Notes under the pieces: generated by a model
What the model was told of the DNA's origin: nothing
The model's database searches: none
Seen by the model: the letters and a program-made list of their open reading frames with translations, nothing else
Program-made: the position numbers and the translations under genes
From: Anaerovorax odorimutans
GTDB lineage: Bacteria; Bacillota; Clostridia; Peptostreptococcales; Anaerovoracaceae
Direction: 5' to 3'
Assembly: GCF_024459955.1 (NCBI RefSeq)
Contig: NZ_JANFXK010000002.1
Coordinates: 1 to 64,000, forward strand
Length of the DNA stretch: 64,000 nucleotides
Shown: positions 1 through 7,980 of the stretch, piece by piece
How positions within the stretch are numbered: position 1 is the stretch's first letter
Layout: the number at the start of each line of letters is the position of its first letter

Positions 1-118
1 GCAGGGCTTCTTCGTTGATGTCGATCAGCAGGATTTTCTCCACGTCGCTGGTCTCGACGAAATCATAGATGGCGGACAGGCTCTGCCTGCCGGCCCCTCC
101 TGTTATTGCTGCTTTCAT
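1..118 (-). CDS. Saccharopine dehydrogenase-like oxidoreductase, N-terminal fragment
   Basis: Only the first 39 codons are inside the window; the gene continues past the left edge. The start ATG (116-118) follows a strong AAGGAGGT ribosome site. The product begins MKAAITGGAGRQSLSA, a glycine-rich Rossmann nucleotide-binding loop, and then has a strand ending in LLIDIN, where an acidic residue would bind the cofactor ribose. The layout matches the start of the saccharopine-dehydrogenase-like protein at 7981-9210, so a related NAD(P)-linked oxidoreductase is the best guess. A sigma-54 promoter lies about 70 bases upstream. The substrate cannot be told from this fragment, and other Rossmann families remain possible. 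Confidence 0.55.
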   Translation of the reverse strand, partial: MKAAITGGAGRQSLSAIYDFVETSDVEKILLIDINEEAL

Positions 119-186
119 TTTTCTTACCTCCTTACAGTCGCATCCCGACTATGGTTTTGATTCTCCGGAAATCACCTACTTAAAAC

Positions 187-202
187 CGCAAAACCTGTGC
201 CA
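187..202 (-). promoter_or_regulatory. Sigma-54 (-24/-12) promoter for the left-edge gene
   Basis: On the minus strand the sequence reads TGGCACAGGTTTTGCG. This has the invariant GG and GC separated by exactly ten bases and an otherwise consensus TGGCAC-N5-TTGC. It lies about 70 bases before the start codon at 118. The gene at 961-2763 encodes a sigma-54 activator and is the likely partner. Confidence 0.85.
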
Positions 203-297
203 AAATCCAGCTCACATCTAAATTCTCCTGATGCTCCTATAGTTTCAACACTCTTTAACACTGGATAACAAAAAAATTCGCGCAAAAGTAAAATTTT

Positions 298-315
298 ACA
301 TGCGCAGGCGCATGT
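298..315. promoter_or_regulatory. Perfect palindrome, candidate activator site
   Basis: ACATGCGC-AG-GCGCATGT is a perfect 8+8 inverted repeat. It lies between two divergent sigma-54 promoters (187-202 minus and 397-412 plus), about 95 bases from each. That is a typical position for the upstream activating site of a sigma-54 enhancer-binding protein. The assignment to the regulator at 961-2763 is inference. Confidence 0.55.
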
Positions 316-341
316 TTATTATGCTTCTGTGCATAATAAAC
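314..341. promoter_or_regulatory. Second perfect palindrome, candidate activator site
   Basis: Arms GTTTATTATGC and GCATAATAAAC (11+11, perfect) flank a six-base spacer. The palindrome directly abuts the one at 298-315. It contains no U-run and lies far from any stop codon, so a terminator is unlikely. It is a second candidate upstream activating site shared by the divergent sigma-54 promoters. Confidence 0.5.
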
Positions 342-396
342 AGTAATCTTTGCCAAAAATTCGTTTGTTTTCCCGGCAATATACGGGATTCAGGCA

Positions 397-412
397 TGGC
401 ATGCATTTTGCG
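397..412 (+). promoter_or_regulatory. Sigma-54 (-24/-12) promoter for the 139-aa gene
   Basis: The sequence TGGCATGCATTTTGCG has GG and GC spaced by ten bases and matches the sigma-54 consensus except for T in place of the last C of TGGCAC. It ends 52 bases before the ATG at 465, leaving room for a roughly 40-base leader with a GGGAGG ribosome site. Confidence 0.8.
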
Positions 413-464
413 TAATATATACTCGAACCAACACTCATACGAAACATAATGGGAGGTGCCTTTT

Positions 465-884
465 ATGAAAATTGCTTCCACGGAAGAATCCATAGAGTCC
501 TTTGTTCAGGATGTTCTGAAACCTTACCGCAAGCTGAGTATCCATCTTGCGGAACAATCGCCGTATAGCGACCACTTTTCTGCAGATTATGATGAGAAGA
601 TCGACTGTCTTGTTCATCTGAAAAAGACAGCTCTCGGTTTGATCTGCCGCCAGGACTGCAAGGTATCCATTGAAGCCGACCGTCTCAACAAATGCATTGA
701 CCTTTTTGTCGAGGCTATTGATCTGCAGGCGCAGAGACTTCTTCATATGAAAAAAGCGCATGGGCGCTTCAATGGATCGGAACGGGATTATCAGGAACAA
801 AGCCAGCGTTTCCTCACTGCCATGAGCACGCAGCTGGCGGCCCTTAAAAAGGATATAAAAAAAGAAGGCAACCCTTCCAACTGA
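465..884 (+). CDS. Unknown 139-aa helical protein, sigma-54 driven
   Basis: I do not recognise this family. The ATG at 465 is chosen because GGGAGG lies at 451-456; a GTG at 456 in the same frame overlaps that site and is less likely. The product is soluble, has no signal peptide or membrane segment, and is predicted mostly helical from its Leu/Ile heptad-like spacing. Its lysine-rich C-terminus contains AALKKDIKKEG. There are only two cysteines (roughly residues 62 and 77) and no recognisable metal motif. A sigma-54 promoter precedes it and a regulator of that class is convergent with it, so it is probably part of the inducible metabolic regulon rather than housekeeping. A small accessory or stress protein is possible, but function is not assignable. 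Confidence 0.75.
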   Translation: MKIASTEESIESFVQDVLKPYRKLSIHLAEQSPYSDHFSADYDEKIDCLVHLKKTALGLICRQDCKVSIEADRLNKCIDLFVEAIDLQAQRLLHMKKAHGRFNGSERDYQEQSQRFLTAMSTQLAALKKDIKKEGNPSN

Positions 885-906
885 CGTGTTTTTTCCTCTT
901 TAACGC

Positions 907-956
907 AAGAAAAAAGCTTCGGCGGACCAATGCGGCCCTGCCGAAGCTTTTTTCTT
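907..956. terminator. Bidirectional terminator
   Basis: AAAAAAGCTTCGGC and GCCGAAGCTTTTTT form a long perfect stem. There are U-runs for both strands. It sits between the convergent 139-aa gene and the sigma-54 regulator. Confidence 0.9.
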
Positions 957-960
957 TTAT

Positions 961-2763
961 TTACACGTTGATATCCAGTTCCGTAAGTTTTCTGTAAAGG
1001 GTCGCTCTGGAAAGGCCCAGCTCTTTGGCTACGGTGTCCTTTGCGTTTCCGCTGCTGCCGTATTTTTTCAGCTTGCGGGTGATAATTTCCTTTTCATAGC
1101 GTTTTACCTGCTCGGACAGAGGCAGGTTGGTATCCTGAAATTTCATGATGCTGTCTTCATTGCGCAGCAGTCTTGTGGGCACTTCGTCCATGCCGATGGT
1201 GTCTCCAAAGGCCATGTTGGTTCCATACTCCACTGCGTTTTCCAGCTCCCTGACATTTCCCGGCCAGTCGTGATTCACGTAAAGCTCTTCGACCTCTTTT
1301 GTAAAGCCAGTGATTTTGCGGTTCATGAAGGTATTGTACTTTCTCAGGAAATGGTACATCAGCAGCTTGATATCATCCCGCCGTTCCCGCAGAGGCGGTA
1401 TTGTCAGCGGAATAACGCTGAGTCTGTAATACAGGTCCTCACGGAAGTTTCCCTCGCGGATCATGCCCTCCAAATCTTTGTTGGTGGCTGCGATTACCCG
1501 CACATCCACAATGATATTCTTATTGCCGCCGACCCGCTCAAAGCGCATGTTCTGCAGCACATGGAGAATCTTTACCTGCAGGTGGGGCGGCATGTCGCCG
1601 ATTTCATCCAGGAAGATCGTTCCGCCATTGGCCAGCTCGAACTTTCCGGCCTTGCCCTTATCATTGGCGCCTGTGAACGCGCCCTTTTCATAGCCGAACA
1701 GTTCACTTTCCAGCAGGTTCTCCGGGATTGCCCCGCAGTTTACCGTTACGAATGGGCCTTCTCCCCTCGGGCTGGCATAGTGGATCGCCTTGGCAAACAT
1801 CTCTTTTCCGGTTCCGCTTTCTCCGGTAATCAATACCGTTGAATTGCCTTTGGCCGTAATCATCGCCTGTTTTTTGGCTCGCTTTATCTCATCGCTGTTG
1901 CCAACAATATCATCAAGGGTGTTTTTCAGCGCACGGGTGTTGATATTATAAACTAATTTCTGAGCTTCCTCGATATCTCTAAAAGAGATAACCACTCCGC
2001 CCACCTCGTCGCCGGACATAAAGGGTTTGGCCGTTACGATGAAGTGGTGCTGCCCCCGGTCCGTCTTAAACATCTCTTCATTTTCCGTATAACCTCTGCC
2101 TGTCTCAATGACCTCCAGGGCCGGGGTGCCTGCCATAAACTCATTGATATGAGTTCCGATCAAATCGGTTTTTGTGGTCTTGAAGAGTGTGGCCGCCATG
2201 TTATTGCAATGTTTAATGTATCCGCCTTTGTCCAGAGCAAAGATTCCCTCGTGGGTCGTTTCCAGGACCGTAGACATTTCGTCTCTTGAAATCTCCACGT
2301 CTTCCAGAATTTCTTGCTGTGCTGCCTTTGCGGCTAAAAGATCGGCCATCTTTTCCACAAAAGTAACCATGCTTCTCTTCTTATCCAGCAGAATTCCCCT
2401 CTGCTCTTCCGTAAAGGCGACAAGTCCGATGACGCCTACGATCTTCTCCCCCATCTTAATGGGCGTACAGATCTCAGCCAGTTCGCCGAAATGCGTCTGG
2501 CCGCTCCCCATATCATCGTAATTTTCTTCGGCTTTCGCGTCTTCTATGTATTCTGTCACGCCGCTTCTGAGAACCCGGGCATACAGATAATTGCTGTCCA
2601 GTCGGCCGCTTTCTTCTTTCTTCCCGATCATAGCAGCGTAAATGCCCGTTCCGCCTAAGATCGTTAAGTCCGTATCGACGATCTCAACTTCAACACCAAT
2701 GGCGATACTGATGGCTTCGGCCACCTGGGTAACGCTATTGGAAATTTCTTCTAATATGGACAT
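961..2763 (-). CDS. Sigma-54-dependent transcriptional activator (GAF/PAS-AAA+-Fis)
   Basis: This 600-aa enhancer-binding protein hydrolyses ATP to open sigma-54 promoters. Residues 1-150 look like a GAF-type sensor, and about 160-270 a PAS domain ([16 protein letters not shown]). The AAA+ domain follows, with Walker A GESGTGKE at 314-321, the sigma-54 contact loop GAFTGA at 361-366 and Walker [11 protein letters not shown] at 380-389. The C-terminus (about 555-600) is a Fis-type helix-turn-helix ([12 protein letters not shown]). It is not a response regulator because there is no receiver domain. Ribosome site AAAGGAG precedes the ATG. It probably controls the promoters at 187-202 and 397-412; the effector is unknown. 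Confidence 0.93.
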   Translation of the reverse strand: MSILEEISNSVTQVAEAISIAIGVEVEIVDTDLTILGGTGIYAAMIGKKEESGRLDSNYLYARVLRSGVTEYIEDAKAEENYDDMGSGQTHFGELAEICTPIKMGEKIVGVIGLVAFTEEQRGILLDKKRSMVTFVEKMADLLAAKAAQQEILEDVEISRDEMSTVLETTHEGIFALDKGGYIKHCNNMAATLFKTTKTDLIGTHINEFMAGTPALEVIETGRGYTENEEMFKTDRGQHHFIVTAKPFMSGDEVGGVVISFRDIEEAQKLVYNINTRALKNTLDDIVGNSDEIKRAKKQAMITAKGNSTVLITGESGTGKEMFAKAIHYASPRGEGPFVTVNCGAIPENLLESELFGYEKGAFTGANDKGKAGKFELANGGTIFLDEIGDMPPHLQVKILHVLQNMRFERVGGNKNIIVDVRVIAATNKDLEGMIREGNFREDLYYRLSVIPLTIPPLRERRDDIKLLMYHFLRKYNTFMNRKITGFTKEVEELYVNHDWPGNVRELENAVEYGTNMAFGDTIGMDEVPTRLLRNEDSIMKFQDTNLPLSEQVKRYEKEIITRKLKKYGSSGNAKDTVAKELGLSRATLYRKLTELDINV

Positions 2764-2801
2764 CGCTTTCTCCTTTATAATTCACATATAACTCCAACAT
2801 T

Positions 2802-2807
2802 ATTATA
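2802..2807 (-). promoter_or_regulatory. Likely -10 element of the regulator gene at 961-2763
   Basis: The minus strand has GGTATAATAATG about 40 bases before the start codon, a perfect TATAAT. No convincing -35 hexamer is visible in the A/T-rich stretch upstream, so this is a weak call. Confidence 0.4.
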
Positions 2808-2971
2808 CCATGAAAGTTAAGATTTTAATATGGATTTTAAGATTTTTTCTCATTTGTAATACGTTGGAATATTCTTAACAGAAAAAGCCCTCCGCCCTCC
2901 CGGGTAAAAAGCCTATTTGCGATCGACAGTACGTACAATAAAATCGCCAAAATCAAATCCATGAAACCATT

Positions 2972-3022
2972 GAAAAAAGCGCATTCAGAGCTCATCGTCA
3001 AAGACCAGTCCCACTGCGCTTT
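2972..3022 (-). terminator. Terminator after the beta-CASP hydrolase gene
   Basis: On the minus strand AAAGCGCA and TGCGCTTTTTT pair around a 30-base loop and end in a U-run, just after the stop codon at 3043. Confidence 0.65.
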
Positions 3023-3042
3023 CTCCCGATCAATATTCAAGA

Positions 3043-4722
3043 TCAGTTCTGCGTTTCCGGTTCCATATCCACATGATTGTTGTCTTCTTCCGTCACTGCA
3101 GAACCGAGATTTACAGAGTATTTTTCCAGTTCTAATATGATATTATTGATTTCCGCCATCTTTTCAGGGGACAATTTTTCACTCACCGCAAGGTGGGTAT
3201 TGTAAAGAATTCCTTCCAGCCTTCTGTGGATGTCGGAGATATTCTTTTTGATGCTTTCCAGAGCCTCGCTGTCCATCGCGTCCTGCATCGCCTGCTCTCT
3301 ATTGACAATCTCATCCTTTTCCAGAACGAATTCGGAGTTGCCGGAAACAACGATCGGCTCATAGCCCAGCTTTTCCTTTACTGTCTTTGCAAAGTCATCC
3401 TTTGACTCCTGCTCCCCGTGAACCAGGAAGATATGCTTTGGCTCCTTCTCAAAGCCTGCCAGCCAGGCCAGCAGCCCGTCTCTGTCCGCATGACCGGAGA
3501 AACCTTCCAGGTTGCAGATCTCTGCGTTGACCTTAATTTGTTCACCGAAGAGAGTCACTTCCTCCGCGCCTTCCACCAGGAGTCTGCCCAGAGTGCCTTC
3601 CGCCTGGTAGCCCACAAAGATTACGCTGGATCTGGCATCCCACAGATTATGCTTCAGATGGTGGCGGATTCGTCCCGCGTCGCACATGCCGCTGGCCGAT
3701 ATGATCACCTTGGGATGACGGTCGTTATTCAAATAAACCGATTCCTCTGTGCTTCTTGTGAATTTAAGGTTTTTGAAGTCCAGCGGATTGTCTCCCGTTG
3801 TGATGATTTCTTTCATTTCCTCATCAAAAACCTGGGCGTTTTTCCGAAAGACCTCCGTGGCCGTTGTAGCCATTGGGCTGTCTACGTATACCATGAGGTT
3901 TTCCAGGTCGCGGCGGTATTTTTCATCGTTGTAAAAACGGCTGAATTCATAGATCAGTTCCTGGGTTCTGCCCACTGCGAAGGACGGAATCACAACTGTC
4001 CCTCCTCTCCTGGCAGTCTTCACTACAATATCCATCAAATTCTTCACGTCCATGGAATTCTGCGGGTGAAGGCGATTGCCGTAGGTGGTTTCCATGATGA
4101 CATAATCGGCCTTTTTAATGATCGTCGGGTCCCGGAGGATCGGACGGTCCATTACGCCCAGATCACCGGAGAATACAATTTTAGAAACATTGTCTCCTTC
4201 CGTTACCCACAGCTCTGTGATCGCCGAGCCCAGGATGTGGCCCGCGTCATTGAACACGATACGCATCTCCGGGTTCAGTTCAATGAGCTGATCGTAGAGC
4301 ACAGGTTTTATGTATTTGAGCGATTCCTCCGCGTCGCTGACCGTATAGAGAGGAGCAATCGGCGGCCGTCCCGCCCGTTCGTTCTTGCGGTTTTTCCATT
4401 CGGTTTCTTTTTCATGTATGTAGCCGCTGTCTCTGAGCATGACTTCCAGCAGATCCGCCGTAGCGTCGGTACAGTAGATATCTCCCCGAAATCCCCGCTT
4501 CACAAGGAGGGGAATTCTGCCGCAGTGGTCGATATGCGCATGGCTGAGGACCACGTAATCAATCTCGGACGCATCAAATGGAAACGGCTCATGATTCATC
4601 GCCTCCATCGCTTTTCCGCCCTGGAACTGGCCGCAGTCCAGGAGGACCTTGTGATTCTCCGTTGTTATCAGATGACAGGAGCCGGTGACGCCTGACGATG
4701 CTCCGCAAAATTGTATTTTCAT
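3043..4722 (-). CDS. Metallo-beta-lactamase/beta-CASP family RNA hydrolase
   Basis: The product (559 aa) is a zinc-dependent hydrolase of the beta-CASP group, which includes RNases and CPSF-like nucleases. The metal-binding motif HAHIDH is at residues 61-66. FSGDLG supplies a further metal ligand, and PSFAVGRTQE and SGMCDAGRIRHHL mark the beta-CASP and RNA-specificity regions. A late HGE completes the site. The last 100 residues, after EKDEIVN, are a helical, acidic extension not needed for catalysis. The ATG at 4722 is preferred over an upstream in-frame start at 4905: it follows GAAAGGTGG and the conserved fold begins at MKIQFCG. The IS110 element lies directly upstream and may have displaced its native promoter. 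Likely role is RNA processing or decay in the cytoplasm. Confidence 0.88.
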   Translation of the reverse strand: MKIQFCGASSGVTGSCHLITTENHKVLLDCGQFQGGKAMEAMNHEPFPFDASEIDYVVLSHAHIDHCGRIPLLVKRGFRGDIYCTDATADLLEVMLRDSGYIHEKETEWKNRKNERAGRPPIAPLYTVSDAEESLKYIKPVLYDQLIELNPEMRIVFNDAGHILGSAITELWVTEGDNVSKIVFSGDLGVMDRPILRDPTIIKKADYVIMETTYGNRLHPQNSMDVKNLMDIVVKTARRGGTVVIPSFAVGRTQELIYEFSRFYNDEKYRRDLENLMVYVDSPMATTATEVFRKNAQVFDEEMKEIITTGDNPLDFKNLKFTRSTEESVYLNNDRHPKVIISASGMCDAGRIRHHLKHNLWDARSSVIFVGYQAEGTLGRLLVEGAEEVTLFGEQIKVNAEICNLEGFSGHADRDGLLAWLAGFEKEPKHIFLVHGEQESKDDFAKTVKEKLGYEPIVVSGNSEFVLEKDEIVNREQAMQDAMDSEALESIKKNISDIHRRLEGILYNTHLAVSEKLSPEKMAEINNIILELEKYSVNLGSAVTEEDNNHVDMEPETQN

Positions 4723-4849
4723 AAATATAAACCACCTTTCTGCGAAAGGCACCGATGGGGTTATGAAACACTTTGAATTCCATCTTCCTTTCGCTCTTTT
4801 TTGTGTTATCCTCCTCTTGTAGGATACTGGCATACTACACAACCTGTGG

Positions 4850-5015
4850 AGGTGAGTGGCGGGGCTGTATAGCGGCAACCCCGCATAAATATATAGGTCG
4901 ATCATCCGTTAAGGTATCAATGAATGGCGCAAAAACGTAGCCCGTAAACTTATCTCTTCCGAAGTTGACTCGATTTCGCCGGATGACCAGTCCCTGCCAG
5001 CCCTACTACTATTTT
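4850..5015 (+). ncRNA. Candidate IS110 bridge RNA (structured 5' leader of the transposase)
   Basis: The 308 bases between the divergent start codons contain structured sequence just before the transposase. GCGGGG (4859-4864) pairs with CCCCGC (4879-4884) as a 5' hairpin. TCATCCG (4902-4908) then pairs with CGGATGA (4980-4986), closing a large internal or multi-branch domain of about 70 bases. A short 5' hairpin followed by loops just upstream of the recombinase is the layout of bridge RNAs described for IS110-group elements, where the RNA pairs with both donor and target DNA. Exact ends, and the loops that would pair with the element ends, could not be fixed by eye. Confidence 0.45.
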
Positions 5016-5030
5016 TGTAGGAGGTACTCT

Positions 5031-6269
5031 ATGTTTAAAATCTTTCGCAAAAACTGTTGTGGGCTCGATGTCCACAAAACCTGGATTTATGCCTGCGTCG
5101 GCATTACCGATTCCAACGGCCTCACCGAGTACAAACAAGCCCGCTTTTCTTCCTTTTCCAAAGGTCTCAATGAATTAGCTGCTTGGCTTGCCAAATACTC
5201 CTGTACCGAAATCTGCATGGAATCTACTGGCAAGTATTGGATCCCTGTCTTTAATGTCCTTGAAAAGACCTGCTTTGTCACCCTTGCCCATCCCAAGTAT
5301 ACGAAACCTCAAAAGGGCAATAAAACCGACCGCAAAGATGCTAAATGGATCTGTGACTTATTTATGTGTGATATGGTCAAACCCAGCTTCATCCCATCTC
5401 CTGAAATCCGTAATCTACGCGACCTGATCCGCTACCGGACCAAACTTACAAATATGCTGACCGGTGAGAAGAACCGCGCACAAAACTGTCTGACTGTTTC
5501 CAATCTCAAACTGGATGATGTTTTCAGTGATGTATTCGGGAAATCTTCCAGGTCCATCACCAACTACATACTCGACCATCCAGGAGAAACGTTTGATGTT
5601 GCTCCCTTTGTCGATGGACGCTGTAAGACACCCGTTTCTGAAATACAGGCCGCGGTTGATGGAGCGATTTCTCCTGAACAGGTCGTCAAGCTTCGCCAAT
5701 GTCTCGCACACATTGATGAGCTTGAAGCCCACAGGAAGGAAATCGAGCAGGAAATACTTCTACTTGCGGAACCTTTCTCCGTTGTTTTGGACTTACTTTA
5801 CACGCTTCCTGGGTTAAATAGGAATCCGATGACCGCGATTGCCATTCTCTCTGAGATTGGTCCCGACATGTCGGTGTTTCCGTCATCTAAAAACCTCGTT
5901 TCCTGGGCTGGCTGCTGTCCACGTAATGGCCAAAGCGACAATCGAGTCAAATCCAGACGTATTTCCCGTGCCGGGTGTTATTTGAAACCTCTTCTTGTTC
6001 AAGTTGCCAATGCCCTGATCAAATCAAAAAAGCACCCTGAATTTAAAGAGAGGTATCACAGAATCAAATCCCATCGTGGACATAAAAAGGCTATCATCGC
6101 CGTTTGTAAAATGCTCCTGACCGCTATCTGGAACATGTTAAGCAAACTGGAGCCTTACAATCCACAGGGATTCTTAGAGCACAGACCTGTCAACGAGAAA
6201 AAAGTTTTAACTAAGTCGCAGGCTCTTGAACTTTTCAGACTTAGAGGATATACCATTACAGATGATTAA
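5031..6269 (+). CDS. IS110-family transposase (DEDD recombinase)
   Basis: The product is 412 aa. The N-terminal RuvC-like DEDD domain has D13 (GLDVHK), E64 (CMESTGKYW), D100 and D103 (TDRKDAKW). The C-terminal transposase_20 domain starts near LYTLPGLNRNPMTAIAIL and carries the conserved serine region (GQSDNRVKSRRIS). All key residues are intact and there is no frameshift, so it may be active. The ATG at 5031 follows TAGGAGGT with good spacing; an upstream in-frame extension to 4965 runs through the structured leader and is rejected. The family moves by a circular intermediate and leaves no clear inverted repeats. I could not find terminal repeats or a target duplication by eye. Confidence 0.95.
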   Translation: MFKIFRKNCCGLDVHKTWIYACVGITDSNGLTEYKQARFSSFSKGLNELAAWLAKYSCTEICMESTGKYWIPVFNVLEKTCFVTLAHPKYTKPQKGNKTDRKDAKWICDLFMCDMVKPSFIPSPEIRNLRDLIRYRTKLTNMLTGEKNRAQNCLTVSNLKLDDVFSDVFGKSSRSITNYILDHPGETFDVAPFVDGRCKTPVSEIQAAVDGAISPEQVVKLRQCLAHIDELEAHRKEIEQEILLLAEPFSVVLDLLYTLPGLNRNPMTAIAILSEIGPDMSVFPSSKNLVSWAGCCPRNGQSDNRVKSRRISRAGCYLKPLLVQVANALIKSKKHPEFKERYHRIKSHRGHKKAIIAVCKMLLTAIWNMLSKLEPYNPQGFLEHRPVNEKKVLTKSQALELFRLRGYTITDD

Positions 6270-6473
6270 TGCTTATTATATCTAAGTCCGTTTCGATAAC
6301 TTTTAGTTATTGCCACCCATTAATTTGTGAGCGGCTTGTTTGCTATGCTCTTTTTTATTGGTTTACCTCTACTTCTTTGTTTCAAACTTAGGACCTCCCT
6401 TTTTTATAAGGTTTCAACTTATATCGCTTAATGCTAATATTATATACCCTATTCCCGTAAAGAACAACACAAA

Positions 6474-6516
6474 ACAACCCCGGGGAATCGCTCCGCCGGG
6501 GCTGTCCGTATGTTTT
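6474..6516 (-). terminator. Terminator of the antiporter operon
   Basis: On the minus strand GACAGCCCCGG and CCGGGGTTGT form a GC-rich stem, followed by TTTTGTGTT. It lies just after the antiporter stop at 6535. Confidence 0.75.
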
Positions 6517-6534
6517 GGGAAGGTAGGTTTTCTT

Positions 6535-7920
6535 TTATAACAGGAATCCGAAGGCAATAAAGAGAATGATCGCCATTGCCGCTGAGATTGCTGCGTATGG
6601 AAGCTGGGAAAGGGCATGATCCAGATTTTCCATTTTGCATGCCTGAGATGTCAGAGCCGTACAGTCTGAGTAGAAGCACGCATGGCTGCCAAAGGTGCCG
6701 CCTGAAAGAATCGCGCCCAGTACCAGAAGTTCGTTGGTACCGATGGCTGCTGCCAGAGGAACTAAGATGGGTACGGTGATTGCCGGTATCCCCCAGTTGC
6801 TCCCTGTAACAAAGGCCAGTCCCGCAACTACGATAAAGGCAATTGCCGGGAAGAGTCCGGCGCTCATGTATGGCAGTACCGCATTTATTACGTAGGCAGG
6901 AAGCCCGATTTCGTCCAGCGCCGTTTTCATAGTCAGGGCGCAGGCGATGATAAACAGCATCGGAGTCATGGAGGCGAAGCCGTTGACGAAGGCGTCTCCA
7001 AACTCGGTAAAGGTCAAAGTTTTCGATGGAAGATACATCACAAGGGCCACCAGAATCGCGGCAATCAGTCCGTATAGCACTTCACTCGTAACAACCGCCA
7101 CTCCAATGAGAACCAGCATGGGAATCAGAAAGTTCATAATTTTTCCGTCCTGCTCTTCCAGTTCTTCCTGGCTCAGAACTCTTTCTGACAGATTGAACTT
7201 TTCACTCTGCTTTGAATAAACATTTCCGCCGTCCGCGACTCTCTGATAGGCTTTTTTCATGGTCCCCAGTTTGGGAACAACTCCATAGATGGCCAGCGGA
7301 ACTACGATCAAAGCGGTGATCGCATAGAAAATGAAGGGCATGGAATGGATATAAATCGACATTCCGTCACCGTATTGCTGCAGTTCTTTCTGGTCAGAGA
7401 AAATACCCGCGAAGAAAATCGCCCAGGTGGACAGAGGCAGCAGTACGCATACCGGCGCTCCTGTGGATGCCGTCACATAGGCAAACATTTCTCTGGGGAT
7501 CTTCTGCCTGTCGCATACGCCTCTCATTGCAGAAGTCAGCGTCATGATGTTAAGGGCGTCATCCATAAATACAATAATTCCTAAGAAGAAGGTCGTCATC
7601 AGAGATTTCTCCGGTTTGTTCGCCAGCCTCTCCACAATTTTCGAAAACCCAAAAGTTCCCTTTGACTTTTCGAAAAGCATGACCAGGCTTCCGAACAAAC
7701 CCATAGTGACAAGCATCGAAGCGTTGTCCGAAATCGTAAAATATAATGCTTCCAGATAAGCCGGAATAAATCCGATGCCTTTTGATACTACAAAGGCAAG
7801 TACTCCGCCTATAATCAGCGGTTCAATCGTTCTCTTCGTCAATAGCGCCATAACGATTACTACAAGCGGCGGTACCAACGTCAATAATCCATAATCTACA
7901 GCCTGTTCCAAGTCATTCAC
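6535..7920 (-). CDS. NhaC-type Na+/H+ antiporter family transporter
   Basis: This 461-aa membrane protein has about 11-12 hydrophobic segments. It contains the NhaC/ion-transporter signature region around IIVFMDDALNIMTLTSAMRGV and VTGSNWGIPAITVPI. The family exchanges sodium for protons or for organic substrates. The gene lies 60 bases after the saccharopine-dehydrogenase-like gene and shares its sigma-54 promoter. It therefore more likely moves the substrate or product of that enzyme than serves general pH control, but that is inference. A GC-rich hairpin sits between the two genes. Confidence 0.85.
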   Translation of the reverse strand: MNDLEQAVDYGLLTLVPPLVVIVMALLTKRTIEPLIIGGVLAFVVSKGIGFIPAYLEALYFTISDNASMLVTMGLFGSLVMLFEKSKGTFGFSKIVERLANKPEKSLMTTFFLGIIVFMDDALNIMTLTSAMRGVCDRQKIPREMFAYVTASTGAPVCVLLPLSTWAIFFAGIFSDQKELQQYGDGMSIYIHSMPFIFYAITALIVVPLAIYGVVPKLGTMKKAYQRVADGGNVYSKQSEKFNLSERVLSQEELEEQDGKIMNFLIPMLVLIGVAVVTSEVLYGLIAAILVALVMYLPSKTLTFTEFGDAFVNGFASMTPMLFIIACALTMKTALDEIGLPAYVINAVLPYMSAGLFPAIAFIVVAGLAFVTGSNWGIPAITVPILVPLAAAIGTNELLVLGAILSGGTFGSHACFYSDCTALTSQACKMENLDHALSQLPYAAISAAMAIILFIAFGFLL

Positions 7921-7931
7921 CTCATTTCATC

Positions 7932-7963
7932 GGAGCCGGCCGTTTTCAAAGGCGGCCGGCTCC
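7932..7963 (-). terminator. GC-rich hairpin between oxidoreductase and antiporter genes
   Basis: GGAGCCGGCCG and CGGCCGGCTCC are perfect 11-base arms around a ten-base loop. There is no U-run on the minus strand, so it is more likely a partial terminator or an mRNA-stabilising processing hairpin that lets the two genes be expressed at different levels. Confidence 0.5.
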
Positions 7964-7980
7964 TTATGCCGCAATACAAG

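Larger units (their letters stand above)
4800..6470 (+). mobile_element. IS110-type insertion sequence (approximate limits)
   Basis: The element consists of the transposase gene, its structured left flank and an A/T-rich right flank of about 200 bases (6270-6470) with no gene. Limits are estimates: the left end lies between the hydrolase start (4722) and the structured leader (about 4850), and the right end before the antiporter terminator (6474). IS110 elements usually lack obvious terminal inverted repeats, and none was seen here. Confidence 0.6.

Noticed and set aside
2837-3040. Minus-strand 67-codon frame with a hydrophobic stretch
   Set aside because: It overlaps the hydrolase terminator, has no ribosome site and reads like untranslated sequence.
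3418-4695. Long plus-strand open frame (425 codons)
   Set aside because: It is the antisense of the beta-CASP hydrolase gene. It has no ribosome site, a His/Arg-rich composition and no recognisable domain.
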